A stretch of 64,000 nt of DNA from G963662905 sp965230045 (GCA_965230045.1 OZ245940.1:3968001-4032000); one strand, 5' to 3'. Shown: positions 8,518 through 17,640, counted from the first letter of the stretch. The notes: generated by a model not told the origin, from the sequence alone. Translations and numbers: made by a program.

Positions 8518-10707
8518 TTAACTTCCCTGACGGCGTGCGCGGGCAATACCTTTCACTTTCTCCAAACGCCGCTCGAGCTCTGATATTTTATCCTTACTGT
8601 AAACCTGCACAACTACATGCCCTGTCATCGCTGTTTCGTCGGAATCAATGTTGATACTAAGCAGGTTAATCCGCATATCGTGCGTAATCACTTCACTGAT
8701 TTCATTAATTAATCCATGACGGTTGAGCCCCTGCAGTTTGATACTGACACGATAATCGCCTTTTCCGGAAGCTGATTTCCAATCTACTTTGATCATACGA
8801 TAAGGATACCTGCTTTTCATATCTTTTACATTTGGACAAGTTGCCCGATGTATGCTAATCCCTTTATTTACGGTTACAAACCCAATAATCCGGTCGCCGG
8901 GTATCGGTTTGCAACATTTAGCAAAATTGTAGTTCAGATTACTGCTGTTTTGATTTACCAGCATCACATCTTCCTGATCGTCATATTGTTGTGGCAGAAA
9001 GGGCTTTAGCTCTTTATGTAAAGGCGCTGCTTGCTCCTGTTCTTCCTGATGGCTCAGCAATTGCTTTAGTTCGATATGGTCAATTTCTTCAGAAGCAATC
9101 CGAAAATAGAGCTCCGCAGCAGTTTTCAGTTTATAATGGTGCAACAATTTCTCCACCAGTTCATCCGCATAAGGTATTTTCCAGTTTTTGAGTTTCCGCA
9201 GTAAAATCTCCCTGCCCAAATCAGCACCCAAGAGCTGTTCGGCACGCAGGCAGTGACGGATTCGGTTTTTTGCTTTTGATGTAGCGACCCAAGCCAACCA
9301 GTCTTTATTGGGTTTTTGGTTTTTTGAACTAATAATTTCGATGCGGTCACCATTTCTCAATTTATGGCGCAATGGTACCATTTTACCATTTACTTTGCCT
9401 CCTTTGCATCTTTCGCCAAGACCCGAATGAATAGAAAAAGCAAAATCAAGCACACTAGCACCTTGGGGCAATTTTTGGATATCTCCATTGGGTGTAAATA
9501 CAAAAATACTATTGGCATATAAGTTTTGTTCAACCAAACCTTCATCATCCAGTTCGAGATGATCGGTTGTTTCAAGCCGTTCCCTTATTCCGGCCAGCCA
9601 GGCATCTTCATCCTGAAGGCTTTTCTTTTCTTTATAGCGCCAATGCGCAGCCAGGCCATTTTCTGCTACATCGTCCATGCGCCGCGTGCGGATCTGCACC
9701 TCCACGAACCGTCCACTTTCGGTTTCCACAGTGGTGTGCAGGCTTTCGTAACCACTGGCTTTTGGGGCAGAGATCCAGTCGCGCAAGCGCAAGGGGTTCG
9801 GTTTATAAATATCCGAAACCACAGAATAAGCCTGCCAGCATGCGGCTTTTTCATCCATCATATCACCTTCAAGGATGATGCGGACTGCAAAAATGTCGTA
9901 AATCCCCGAAACATCCACACTTTGGGCCAACATCTTTTTATAAACACTGTGCACTGATTTATAACGCGATTTTATATCGAAGCATAAACCGGTTTTTTTA
10001 AGGCCATCTTCAATTTTTTTTATGAAGTCGCTAATAAAGAATTTTTGAATCCGAGTAGTTTCTGCCAGTTTTCGGCTAATATCTGCATAAGCTTTCGGGT
10101 GTTGAATTTTCATTACAGCCTCTTCCAGCTCACCTTTGATGTGATAAAGACCAAGGCGATGCGCAAAAGGAATAAAAACCGAAGAAGATTTTTTCAAAGC
10201 ATATTCCTGCTCACCTACATCCAGCTTACTGTAATTCCGCATTTCATAGAGGTTAAAAGCCAAGCGCAGCAATAGGGTACGCATATCATTCGAAATGCGG
10301 ATCAAAAGTTTCCTGAAATTTTCTGATTCCAGACTCAGATGGCGGATATCAACATTCAAATGGCGGAGATGCTCCCGGGCAAGACGAGCCACACGCTCGC
10401 CATATTGTTGCGCAACATCCTCTGCTGTAAGCATTTTTTTTTCGAAAGCAGGATGCAAAATGCAGACAACAACTGATGCCGTGCCCAATCCAATTTTTTG
10501 GGTTAAGTATCCGGCGATGTCGAGCATTGACGCAAGTACCGGCTGACCGCAATACTTTTCGTCAGGGGAATAATTTTCCCATGCATAATTAAAGGCTTTT
10601 CGGAGTAATTCGGTGTCTCCTTTTTGGTAGTATTCCTTGCCGCTCCGAAGCAATTCTTTGTATTTCCGACTGATGGAGCGTGTATGTTCTTCTGGTCTTT
10701 CTTCCAT
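8518..10707 (-). CDS. relA: RelA/SpoT-family (p)ppGpp synthetase with degenerate hydrolase domain
   Basis: This 729-residue stringent-response enzyme would make (p)ppGpp from ATP and GTP/GDP. Domain order: N-terminal HD-like domain (about 40-190), synthetase domain (about 230-370, with RYKSVHSVYKKM, GYESLHTTV and FVEVQIRT), TGS domain (about 400-460), helical/zinc-finger-type linker (CCKPIPGD near 610) and a C-terminal ACT domain. The HD domain lacks its metal ligands: the expected HP appears as ASM, and the HDxxEDT signature reads HPAFEKK, so hydrolase activity should be lost. The synthetase keeps a basic RLRD at the RXKD position, as in bifunctional enzymes, rather than the EXDD of classical RelA. 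A separate hydrolase should exist elsewhere in the genome. Confidence 0.93.
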   Translation of the reverse strand: MEERPEEHTRSISRKYKELLRSGKEYYQKGDTELLRKAFNYAWENYSPDEKYCGQPVLASMLDIAGYLTQKIGLGTASVVVCILHPAFEKKMLTAEDVAQQYGERVARLAREHLRHLNVDIRHLSLESENFRKLLIRISNDMRTLLLRLAFNLYEMRNYSKLDVGEQEYALKKSSSVFIPFAHRLGLYHIKGELEEAVMKIQHPKAYADISRKLAETTRIQKFFISDFIKKIEDGLKKTGLCFDIKSRYKSVHSVYKKMLAQSVDVSGIYDIFAVRIILEGDMMDEKAACWQAYSVVSDIYKPNPLRLRDWISAPKASGYESLHTTVETESGRFVEVQIRTRRMDDVAENGLAAHWRYKEKKSLQDEDAWLAGIRERLETTDHLELDDEGLVEQNLYANSIFVFTPNGDIQKLPQGASVLDFAFSIHSGLGERCKGGKVNGKMVPLRHKLRNGDRIEIISSKNQKPNKDWLAWVATSKAKNRIRHCLRAEQLLGADLGREILLRKLKNWKIPYADELVEKLLHHYKLKTAAELYFRIASEEIDHIELKQLLSHQEEQEQAAPLHKELKPFLPQQYDDQEDVMLVNQNSSNLNYNFAKCCKPIPGDRIIGFVTVNKGISIHRATCPNVKDMKSRYPYRMIKVDWKSASGKGDYRVSIKLQGLNRHGLINEISEVITHDMRINLLSINIDSDETAMTGHVVVQVYSKDKISELERRLEKVKGIARARRQGS

Positions 10708-10710
10708 TTA

Positions 10711-10742
10711 AACAAAAGCGCCCGTCCATTGGGGACAGGCGC
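10711..10742 (-). terminator. Terminator between floA and the RelA/SpoT gene
   Basis: GCGCC-C-GTCC (10718-10727) pairs with GGAC-A-GGCGC (10733-10742), with a G-U wobble at the one mismatch when read on the minus strand, followed by TTTTGTTT. It separates the clpS-nfeD-floA group from the downstream RelA/SpoT gene. Confidence 0.75.
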
Positions 10743-10765
10743 ATAATTATATGTTAGCAAATTAC

Positions 10766-11785
10766 TTATTTATCGTTTTTGTCCCTGTCCCCTTTAATGG
10801 AGTTGCTGTGCGATTTTTTCTGAGGTTCGGAGATTGAGTCGCGCATTCGGGTATCTGCTTCTATATTCTTAAATTTATAATAGTCCATAATTCCAAGCTG
10901 TCCATTGCGGAAAGCTTCGGAAATGGCACGTGGCACTTCGGCTTCGGCCTGGATAACATTGGCTTTGGCTTCCTGCGCTTTGGCTTTCATTTCCTGTTCC
11001 AGAGCTACTGCCATTGCGCGGCGTTCTTCGGCTTTGGCCTGTGCAATATTTTTATCGGCATTAGCCTGATCCATTTGCAGCACGGCACCGATGTTTTTAC
11101 CGATATCAATATCCGCAATATCAATGGAAAGAATTTCAAAGGCAGTACCTGAATCAAGTCCTTTTTGCAGTACAACTTTTGAAATCAGGTCCGGGTTTTC
11201 GAGTACTTTTTTATGTGAATCGGCTGAACCAATAGAAGAAACAACTCCTTCGCCCACACGCGCCAGCACGGTTTCCTCACCGGCACCACCCACCAGCTGG
11301 CGGATATTGGCACGAACGGTTACCCGCGCTTTAGCAATCAGCTGGATACCATCTTTAGCCACAGCTGTAACACCCGGAGTTTCAATCACCTTTGGGTTTA
11401 CCGACATCTGCACGGCTTCAAACACATCGCGGCCTGCCAGATCAATAGCTGTTGCTGTTTTAAAGTCGAGATTCATATTTGCTTTATCGGCAGATATGAG
11501 TGCGTTAACTACATTTTGGATATTACCTCCGGCGAGATAATGCGCTTCCAGTTCATCGCGCGTAAGCTTGATTCCGGCCTTTGTACTTGAAATCATATTG
11601 CGCACAATTACGGTGGGTGGAACCTTTCTCCAACGCATCAGCACAAGCTGCAGCAGGGAAATTTTCACGTTTGAAAGCAGTGCTGTAAACCACAGTCCTA
11701 CAGGAATAAAATAAAAAATCAGCCACAATCCGAAAATCGAGGCGACTCCAATAGCAATAATTGCAAAAAAACCGGCATCTTCCAT
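10766..11785 (-). CDS. floA: Flotillin-like protein FloA
   Basis: A membrane-associated scaffold of functional membrane microdomains. The 339 residues show one N-terminal hydrophobic hairpin (about 7-45), then the SPFH-like core with LMRWRKVPPTVIVRN, DIADIDIGKNIGA, and a long Glu/Ala-rich coiled coil (about 235-300, AKAEERRAMAVALEQEMKAK). This matches the FloA/YqfA family over its full length. It lies one base after an NfeD-type gene, the usual partner: NfeD proteins interact with flotillins and other SPFH proteins in the membrane. Confidence 0.93.
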   Translation of the reverse strand: MEDAGFFAIIAIGVASIFGLWLIFYFIPVGLWFTALLSNVKISLLQLVLMRWRKVPPTVIVRNMISSTKAGIKLTRDELEAHYLAGGNIQNVVNALISADKANMNLDFKTATAIDLAGRDVFEAVQMSVNPKVIETPGVTAVAKDGIQLIAKARVTVRANIRQLVGGAGEETVLARVGEGVVSSIGSADSHKKVLENPDLISKVVLQKGLDSGTAFEILSIDIADIDIGKNIGAVLQMDQANADKNIAQAKAEERRAMAVALEQEMKAKAQEAKANVIQAEAEVPRAISEAFRNGQLGIMDYYKFKNIEADTRMRDSISEPQKKSHSNSIKGDRDKNDK

Positions 11786-11786
11786 G

Positions 11787-12257
11787 TTACTTTTTATCTT
11801 TTGGTTTAACGTAAATTTTATTGTCTTCTATACGGGTAATAACAATATCCACATCGGGATCCACAAAACTACTCTCGCTGCGCACTTCAAAATATTCATC
11901 ATTAATAAGAGCTTTGCCCAAGGGAGCCAAACGGCTGGCGCTCTTACCTTCCTGACCAGGTTTAATTTTTTCATCGATCAGGTTTACGCGGCTGTCAATT
12001 TCCGCATTAAGTGCGGCTTTTTTCCAGGTATTGGATTTCAGGGCAAAATAGACCGAAACGATACTCAAAACCGCCGTTCCAGCGAGCGTATAATGGCCGG
12101 CTGTGCTTCCATGCGTAGCGTATGTCTGCCAAACGGCTATCACAATAAGGGCAAAACCGAGGATACCGGCAACAGAAGTGCCGGGAAATACCAAAATTTC
12201 CAACAGCAGGAAAAGCATTCCGAGCAACAATAAAACTATTATAACAGTCCAGCTCAT
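11787..12257 (-). CDS. NfeD-family membrane protein, short form
   Basis: The product has 156 residues with three or four hydrophobic segments (about 4-75) rich in Leu, Ile, Val and Gly, followed by a C-terminal OB-fold-like domain (about 95-150: GKSASRLAPLGKALI, DPDVDIVITRIEDNKIYVK). That GxAxTxLxPxGxA-type motif defines the NfeD C-terminal domain. It lacks the protease domain of long NfeD proteins. It is immediately upstream of floA, one base apart, as in other genomes, and likely works with it in membrane organisation. Confidence 0.88.
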   Translation of the reverse strand: MSWTVIIVLLLLGMLFLLLEILVFPGTSVAGILGFALIVIAVWQTYATHGSTAGHYTLAGTAVLSIVSVYFALKSNTWKKAALNAEIDSRVNLIDEKIKPGQEGKSASRLAPLGKALINDEYFEVRSESSFVDPDVDIVITRIEDNKIYVKPKDKK

Positions 12258-12260
12258 AAT

Positions 12261-12533
12261 TTAATGTATTTCAACGGTTAATTCCCTGTTTGTCATTTCC
12301 TGTTTCAGCAGTTTCAATTCTTCAAAGCCGCCCGATTTTACCGCACACTTACCTTTCATATGGGCAATCATGGCGCATTGTTCGGCCTGTTCGGGCTCAT
12401 GCGCACAAACTTCAATCAGGCTTTTGATCACCCAATCAAAAGTGTTGACATCGTCATTGAACAAAACAAGGTTTTTCTCATTGCTTTTTTCAAGATCAAA
12501 ATCGGTCAGCTCTTTGGTAATTTCCTTTTCCAT
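12261..12533 (-). CDS. clpS: ATP-dependent Clp protease adaptor ClpS
   Basis: This 90-residue adaptor delivers N-degron substrates to ClpA/ClpC-ClpP. The signature LVLFNDDVNTFDWVI (about 22-36) and the following acidic and alanine-rich helix AEQCAMIAHMKGKC are diagnostic; the DD after N binds the N-degron. It is three bases upstream of the nfeD-like gene, so it probably shares a transcript with nfeD and floA. Confidence 0.9.
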   Translation of the reverse strand: MEKEITKELTDFDLEKSNEKNLVLFNDDVNTFDWVIKSLIEVCAHEPEQAEQCAMIAHMKGKCAVKSGGFEELKLLKQEMTNRELTVEIH

Positions 12534-12668
12534 AAATCAGAATTCGATCGTAAAAATAGCACTTTTTGTTGATCAGGCATTAATTTTGGGCTAATATTTA
12601 TGTTTGGGCAATAAATTGCTCAGAAATTGCATTCATTGAAAGCAAATTATATAATTTCGCCGTCAGAA

Positions 12669-13316
12669 ATGATGAATGATATTTTTTCAGATATTGAAGC
12701 ACTTAGTGCAAAGCTGCACAACAGCTTAAGAAATCCATTGCCGGCAAGCCGGGCGCATCGTGCTATGGCGCCACCGGGCAGGGCTGAATCATTGCATCAC
12801 GACCCCACGCAGCATAAGCCAAAACTAAGCAGTGTTTTGATCAATATTTTTCCTTTACACCACAAAAACCACATTGTTTTTATCGAACGCCAAAAAGACG
12901 GTAGTGTACACAGTGGTCAAATCAGTTTCCCGGGCGGTAAAAAAGAAGATTTTGATACCAGTTTCAAAGAAACAGCTTTGCGCGAAGCCAATGAAGAAGT
13001 GGGCATTTTAAACGAAAACATTGAGGTAATCGGAAGGTTATCAAACCTTTATATTCCTCCAAGCAATTTTTTAGTTTATCCATTCCTGAGCATTTCTGAA
13101 AAAAAACACCTTTTTTGCAGCGATCCTTCCGAAGTTCGTAAAGTGATTTGCATACCCCTTGATTTTTTCTTTCAGGATAATGCCCAAAAGCTACATCTGG
13201 TAAAAGCCGCAAACGGACACCCGATTAAAACACCCGCTTTTATTTATAACGATATTGTGATATGGGGCGCTACTGCTATGATCCTGAATGAATTAATTTG
13301 GATTTTGAAACAATAA
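12669..13316 (+). CDS. Nudix hydrolase, probable coenzyme A pyrophosphatase (NudL type)
   Basis: The product has 215 residues and would cleave CoA or related nucleotide diphosphates in the cytosol. The Nudix box is visible as GGKKEDFD followed by LREANEEVGI (about residues 92-117), with the CoAse-type upstream motif SGQISFPGGK and the N-terminal AMAPPGR-type motif near residue 36. I chose the ATG at 12669 because the in-frame TTG at 12627 would place extra residues over the promoter region. A second ATG follows immediately. It is divergent from clpS and free-standing. Confidence 0.85.
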   Translation: MMNDIFSDIEALSAKLHNSLRNPLPASRAHRAMAPPGRAESLHHDPTQHKPKLSSVLINIFPLHHKNHIVFIERQKDGSVHSGQISFPGGKKEDFDTSFKETALREANEEVGILNENIEVIGRLSNLYIPPSNFLVYPFLSISEKKHLFCSDPSEVRKVICIPLDFFFQDNAQKLHLVKAANGHPIKTPAFIYNDIVIWGATAMILNELIWILKQ

Positions 13317-13347
13317 AAGTGCTCAAAGCGAATATTTTTAATCAAAA

Positions 13348-13377
13348 TTTGGGGTTTCATCGAAATTTATAACTTTG
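13348..13377 (+). promoter_or_regulatory. Bacteroidota-type promoter before the outer-membrane protein gene
   Basis: TTTG (13348-13351) is followed after 18 bases by TAACTTTG (13370-13377), close to the -33/-7 consensus of this phylum. The ATG is 37 bases downstream of the -7 box. Confidence 0.65.
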
Positions 13378-13414
13378 TTTTTCTGTTTTCAGCTAATTTT
13401 GAATTGATAAGCTT

Positions 13415-14320
13415 ATGACTAAAAAGCTGATTTTATTTTTGTTTGTGCTCTGTACCGTCACCCTACAGGCGCAATTGCGTTATGACACATACCGTGTCGG
13501 GAAACTGCACCTGCCTCAAGAGCAGCTCACAGAAGATGAAGATGAAATCCCCGAAGGCAGAGGATTTACTTTTGCTTTAAACCTCGGTATGGTTTTCCCA
13601 AATAAATACACGGCCAATTTCTATAATGGCAGCGACAAAAACCCGAATAAGGTATCTCGGATTTTACTCAATTCATATTACAAACCGTACATTGTAGAGC
13701 TGATCGGGCACCAATACGATAGTTCCAGCATTGATTTACCGCAAGATATGGCCTATCAGGTAGCAATAAACATTGGTTTTTTTGCCCGCTGGAGCCCCAA
13801 CGCGAGAAACGGTTTTTTCCTGCAATTCAGTTATCAGAAGCTGCAAACCAATGGCATCTTTTTGATTCACTGGAAGCTTGATTACCCAACCAACAAGCCA
13901 TCTTACACTACTGCCTACATTATGGGCGAGGAAGAACGGAATTGCATTGATATTGGCTACATACGGGAATGGCCTTTATCCAGCCTGATTAATTTGTACA
14001 TGGAAACAGGATTGAACATGACCAATACCATTGTTTTAAAAAACATGATACAAGTTGAAGGCCAAGAGTATAGCATAAAATACGACGGAGAACACCCTTT
14101 GGGACCATACAGCACCAATTACACTTATGATTTTCAGCAGGGCGGAATTGGGTTTGGCGCTTTTTTCGGTTCGGGCATACGATTGATTTTCAGTGAAAAA
14201 ATCACGGTTGATCCGGGCATTACATTCTATTGGAAAAAAATAAACCTTGAAGGATACGAACAATCCAAACCTGATTTTACGGCAATGGTTCGCTTAACAA
14301 TAAAAGACCCTTTTTGGTAA
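13415..14320 (+). CDS. Putative outer-membrane beta-barrel protein
   Basis: The product has 301 residues. A signal peptide ends at LQAQ (about residue 19). The mature sequence alternates polar and aromatic residues in strand-like segments (GFFLQFSYQKLQ, IDIGYIREWP, VDPGITFYWKKINL) and ends in an aromatic residue (DPFW), all typical of outer-membrane barrels recognised by the Bam system. No specific family is recognised. It has a good promoter and is followed after one base by the lipase gene, so the two are likely co-transcribed. Confidence 0.75.
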   Translation: MTKKLILFLFVLCTVTLQAQLRYDTYRVGKLHLPQEQLTEDEDEIPEGRGFTFALNLGMVFPNKYTANFYNGSDKNPNKVSRILLNSYYKPYIVELIGHQYDSSSIDLPQDMAYQVAINIGFFARWSPNARNGFFLQFSYQKLQTNGIFLIHWKLDYPTNKPSYTTAYIMGEEERNCIDIGYIREWPLSSLINLYMETGLNMTNTIVLKNMIQVEGQEYSIKYDGEHPLGPYSTNYTYDFQQGGIGFGAFFGSGIRLIFSEKITVDPGITFYWKKINLEGYEQSKPDFTAMVRLTIKDPFW

Positions 14321-14321
14321 A

Positions 14322-15266
14322 ATGAAAGAAGAAATTTTGGCTTATGAAAGCCGCGACGGGCTAGTACTTAACTATTATCATTGGAATCCCAAAAAAAGGA
14401 AAATCCGTGCTGTTTTAATTCTGCTGCACGGGATGTCGGAACATGCCGGGCGATACCGAAATTTTGCACGAAGGTTATGCCAGATAGGGTTGAGCGTTTT
14501 TGCGCCCGATCATCGCGGGCATGGCATGAATCTTGAGAAAACAGGCTTTAAAGGCCATTTTGCCAGTCAAGACGGATGGAAATTATTCATGGATGATATC
14601 GGCAGAATCCACCAAGAAGCTGTTGGGCAATATCCCGGCAAGGAAATTTTTCTGCTAGGCCACAGCATGGGATCCATTGCCGCACGGACTTATGCCCTCA
14701 ATCCTACCGGAAAACTAAGCGCACTGATGCTGAGCGGTACACCTTATTCCCCTCCCATGGCTTTAAAATTTGGAAACAGCCTGGCTCATATGGGATGCTT
14801 GCTTGGAAAAGGAAACACCAAATCAAGCTTGTTGACTATCATGACCTTTGGCGCTGCAAACCGTCGCATTCCGGGAGCAAAAAGCAAACTGGAATGGCTC
14901 AACAGATCCAAAAAAGAGATATTAAAATATAAGGCAGACCCATTGTGCGGTTTTATGTGCACTTCCGCTTTTTATCGTGATATGACCTCAGGACTTGAGC
15001 TGGCACAATCCGTGGAAGCGCTAAAAAAAACCAAAAATAAAATACCCGTATATTTGTTTGCCGGCTTGGCCGACCCGGTGGGCTATTACGGAAAAGGGGT
15101 CACAAAAGCATATAACCGATACAAAAAGGCAGGCTTTAAAGATGTCACACTGAAACTATACCCCAAAAGCCGCCACGAAATACTTTTCGAAAAAAATTAC
15201 GATGAAGTACAAGAAGATTTAATGGCCTGGCTGGAAAATCATCTGTTGACAAAAACCGATCGCTAA
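14322..15266 (+). CDS. Alpha/beta hydrolase, monoacylglycerol-lipase-like
   Basis: The 314-residue serine hydrolase belongs to the Hydrolase_4 group. Visible are the oxyanion-hole region LLHGMSEHAGRY (about 36-47), the nucleophile elbow GHSMGS (Ser near residue 115), an acid region (FAGLADPVGYYG, near 245-256) and the catalytic His in KSRHEILFE (near 290). Substrates of related proteins are monoglycerides or other lipid esters. There is no signal peptide, so it should be cytosolic. It sits between a predicted outer-membrane protein gene (1 base) and an HD hydrolase gene (18 bases). Confidence 0.85.
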   Translation: MKEEILAYESRDGLVLNYYHWNPKKRKIRAVLILLHGMSEHAGRYRNFARRLCQIGLSVFAPDHRGHGMNLEKTGFKGHFASQDGWKLFMDDIGRIHQEAVGQYPGKEIFLLGHSMGSIAARTYALNPTGKLSALMLSGTPYSPPMALKFGNSLAHMGCLLGKGNTKSSLLTIMTFGAANRRIPGAKSKLEWLNRSKKEILKYKADPLCGFMCTSAFYRDMTSGLELAQSVEALKKTKNKIPVYLFAGLADPVGYYGKGVTKAYNRYKKAGFKDVTLKLYPKSRHEILFEKNYDEVQEDLMAWLENHLLTKTDR

Positions 15267-15284
15267 TTCAATTGTTTCGATTTT

Positions 15285-15899
15285 ATGAAAACGAAAGCTG
15301 CCAAAAGCAAAAAAAACGAAGCACTGCGGAATAAGACCAAAAAGATCATAGATAAGTATTACCCAAAAAATGATCCGGCACGTCCCTATTTCAAAGGGCA
15401 CGTTAAAGCCGTAAAAAAAGCAGCCTTTAAAATCCTGAAGAACAATCCTTCGATCAAAGCAGACAAGGAAAAAATACGGGCCATGGCTTTGCTTCACGAT
15501 ATTGGAATGCGCGAGACTTATGCTCCGGGCATAGGTTGTTACGGCAAGCACAAATATCTGGAGCACGGTTACCTCGGAAGGGCAATACTCGAAAAAGAAG
15601 GCATGGGCGATATTGCCCCCATTTGCGAACGGCATGTAGGCGTAGGCATTTCAAAAGCCGAAATCATTGAAAAAAATCTTCCGTTGCCACATCGCAATAT
15701 GCTTCCACTGAGCATAGAAGAAAGAATTGTGTGCTATGCCGATAAATTTTTCAGCAAATCGGATGACGACCTTATGAAACCCAAAAGCTTTGAGCGCGTG
15801 CTCAACCACATGCGCAAACTGGGGAAAGACAAACTTTTCGAATTTACAAAAATGACCAAAGAATTTGGTTTTGATTACCTCTATAAGAAACAGGATTAG
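15285..15899 (+). CDS. HD-domain phosphohydrolase, substrate unknown
   Basis: The product has 204 residues. After a basic N-terminus, an HD superfamily domain shows the ligands FKGHVKAV (first His, about 38), ALLHDIGM (HD pair, about 69-70) and a later His (CERHVGVG). The region ERIVCYADKFF supplies the distal Asp. This is the general layout of small HD hydrolases acting on nucleotides or phosphate esters. The terminus contains a basic YKK motif. It follows the lipase gene by 18 bases and may be in the same operon. Confidence 0.82.
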   Translation: MKTKAAKSKKNEALRNKTKKIIDKYYPKNDPARPYFKGHVKAVKKAAFKILKNNPSIKADKEKIRAMALLHDIGMRETYAPGIGCYGKHKYLEHGYLGRAILEKEGMGDIAPICERHVGVGISKAEIIEKNLPLPHRNMLPLSIEERIVCYADKFFSKSDDDLMKPKSFERVLNHMRKLGKDKLFEFTKMTKEFGFDYLYKKQD

Positions 15900-16034
15900 A
15901 AGCTGTTATTTCAAAATTCGATGTAACTGAGTTTGCTTCAAATACTTGCCTCTGCTGCAATATTTCAGAAATAAAACAGATCACCTTACTACAAACACAA
16001 AGAAAAAAAACAGTGACCGTTGGCATTAAGTTTG

Positions 16035-16042
16035 TATTTTTG
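16035..16042 (+). promoter_or_regulatory. Putative -7 element TATTTTTG before the sigma-factor gene
   Basis: TATTTTTG fits TAnnTTTG and lies 22 bases before the ATG at 16065. A TTG exists 12 bases upstream, which is too close for a standard -33 box. It argues for the ATG at 16065 over an upstream in-frame start. Confidence 0.45.
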
Positions 16043-16064
16043 TGAAGAATATTTTTCAAAAAGT

Positions 16065-16787
16065 ATGCCCGATCGCAACATATTATTAACGGACATTCAA
16101 CTACTGGAACGCATTTCTCCGCTGGCAGAGAAAGTAGTTGGGCGATACGTGGCTAAAAAGGCCATCCCCCGACGTGAGCAGGAAGACATACAGCAAGGAA
16201 TTCTGGAGAAATTCATCCGAAGTAAAGAAAAAATCCTAACGTCCTTTGAAGGAAAATCGCAGTTCAAAACCTATTGTATTGCTGTTTTAAACAGAATGTG
16301 CTGTGAGATAATCCGCAACGAAAGCAAGCACTGGTATGCTGTTTCGGAAATGGAACGAGCTCCTCAGGAAGTAATTTCGCCGGATTTTATCACAGAAAAA
16401 AGAACACTTTTAAAACAGGAAATCAGACGTTTAGATGAGGCGATGCTGTTTTTTAACGGAAGCAGGGCAAAATACAATGTTTTTATTAGGTATTTCAATG
16501 ATATACCGATGAATAAAAACTATATCAACCAATATAGCCCAGGCAATGAAAAACAAATATTTAAACTGTTAAATACCGGCAAAACCAAAAAAGGAGATAA
16601 ATTTAAAATCCTCGCGGATATTATTAGAATTGTTGAGAATAAAGATGTTAAAGGCGATGCGGTACGTATGTGGCTAAACAAACAAACCGACATCCTGATT
16701 GAGCGCCTGAACAAAAGCGGCGACAGTGATTACACACCCGAAAGCCTGGCAATTTTACTGGAGGTATCAGAAAATAAAGCGTATTAA
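16065..16787 (+). CDS. Atypical RNA polymerase sigma-70-like factor
   Basis: The product has 240 residues. The N-terminal half (about 10-95) reads like sigma-70 region 2: SPLAEKVVGRYV, EDIQQGILEKFI, a phenylalanine- and lysine-containing GKSQFKTYCIAVLNR and CCEIIRNE. The C-terminal half is unlike the canonical region-4 helix-turn-helix; it is long, basic and hard to assign, with only a faint HTH-like end (YTPESLAILLEVSENKAY). It therefore looks like an ECF-like factor with a replaced or highly diverged region 4. Six bases downstream begins a membrane protein with a zinc-finger anti-sigma motif, supporting a sigma/anti-sigma pair. Confidence 0.72.
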   Translation: MPDRNILLTDIQLLERISPLAEKVVGRYVAKKAIPRREQEDIQQGILEKFIRSKEKILTSFEGKSQFKTYCIAVLNRMCCEIIRNESKHWYAVSEMERAPQEVISPDFITEKRTLLKQEIRRLDEAMLFFNGSRAKYNVFIRYFNDIPMNKNYINQYSPGNEKQIFKLLNTGKTKKGDKFKILADIIRIVENKDVKGDAVRMWLNKQTDILIERLNKSGDSDYTPESLAILLEVSENKAY

Positions 16788-16793
16788 AATAAA

Positions 16794-17594
16794 ATGGACA
16801 AGCATAAAGAACATATTTCAGAAAAGCACCACCTCAGCGAGGAGGAAATTGCTCTTTGTGCCGAAGCCATTGCTGAAAACCGTTTCAACAGCCTTCCGGA
16901 AAACTGGAGGGAGCATATGGAAGATTGTACCGATTGCGCCTCAGAAGTGATGACCGTGCGCGAACTCCTTGCAGAAACAGAAGAGGAAAGCTCGACAGCA
17001 ACCGATCCTCAAAAAAAACACAATTTGCGCAATTTGTTGTTTATTGCACTCACTGCTGCATCCATCGCAACCTTATACTTCATTATTTTCACACCGGAAA
17101 AATCAAATCCCGACACGGCAGAAATGATTGCCGAAATGGAAAACAGCATCATCATTCCCGACAGTTTGGAAGACAGCCCTACTAATATTGTGCAAAATCC
17201 TACTGAAATACCGGATACAAATAATGATACAAGCCAAAAGGAAAATTTGCAAAAACAAAAACAACCAGAACCATTAATCGCGGCTGCTTTCAAGACCCAC
17301 GCAGAGCTGGAACAACTTTATCAGGATTTCCAGGGAAATTACCGTGGCGATAATATTAAGGTAACATCCATTAAAACAGTGAAATACCCTAAAAGCCAAT
17401 GTCTCCTTTGGGAAAATCCGGACCGACAAAACCTTGTTATCGAAATCTGGAACAACAAGGCGCAACTCACAAAAGAGCTCCAATCGAATACTAATGAAAT
17501 TAAAATTCCTGAGCTAAATGATGGCTTGTATTACTGGAAACTCATCAATGAAGATTTTGATTTGATCTACGTCGGAAAAATAAAAGTACAATAG
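16794..17594 (+). CDS. Putative zinc-finger anti-sigma factor, single-pass membrane protein
   Basis: The product has 266 residues. A cytoplasmic N-terminal part carries the zinc-finger pattern H-x3-C-x2-C (EHMEDCTDCA, about 41-50), typical of ZAS/HC2-type anti-sigma factors, preceded by LSEEEIALCAEAI. One transmembrane segment follows at about 79-98 (NLLFIALTAASIATLYFIIF). The outside part has a Pro/Asn/Gln-rich linker and a C-terminal domain with LLWENPDRQNLVIEIW. It probably holds the upstream sigma factor inactive until a periplasmic signal arrives; the signal is unknown. The six-base gap indicates one transcript. Confidence 0.75.
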   Translation: MDKHKEHISEKHHLSEEEIALCAEAIAENRFNSLPENWREHMEDCTDCASEVMTVRELLAETEEESSTATDPQKKHNLRNLLFIALTAASIATLYFIIFTPEKSNPDTAEMIAEMENSIIIPDSLEDSPTNIVQNPTEIPDTNNDTSQKENLQKQKQPEPLIAAAFKTHAELEQLYQDFQGNYRGDNIKVTSIKTVKYPKSQCLLWENPDRQNLVIEIWNNKAQLTKELQSNTNEIKIPELNDGLYYWKLINEDFDLIYVGKIKVQ

Positions 17595-17632
17595 CCGCCT
17601 GTTCCCACCCTCCATTTTTTATCCCTTTTACG

Positions 17633-17640
17633 TACTTTTG
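17633..17640 (+). promoter_or_regulatory. Putative -7 element TACTTTTG before the M28 peptidase gene
   Basis: TACTTTTG fits TAnnTTTG and lies 32 bases before the ATG at 17673. No clear -33 TTG is visible at the expected spacing. Confidence 0.45.
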
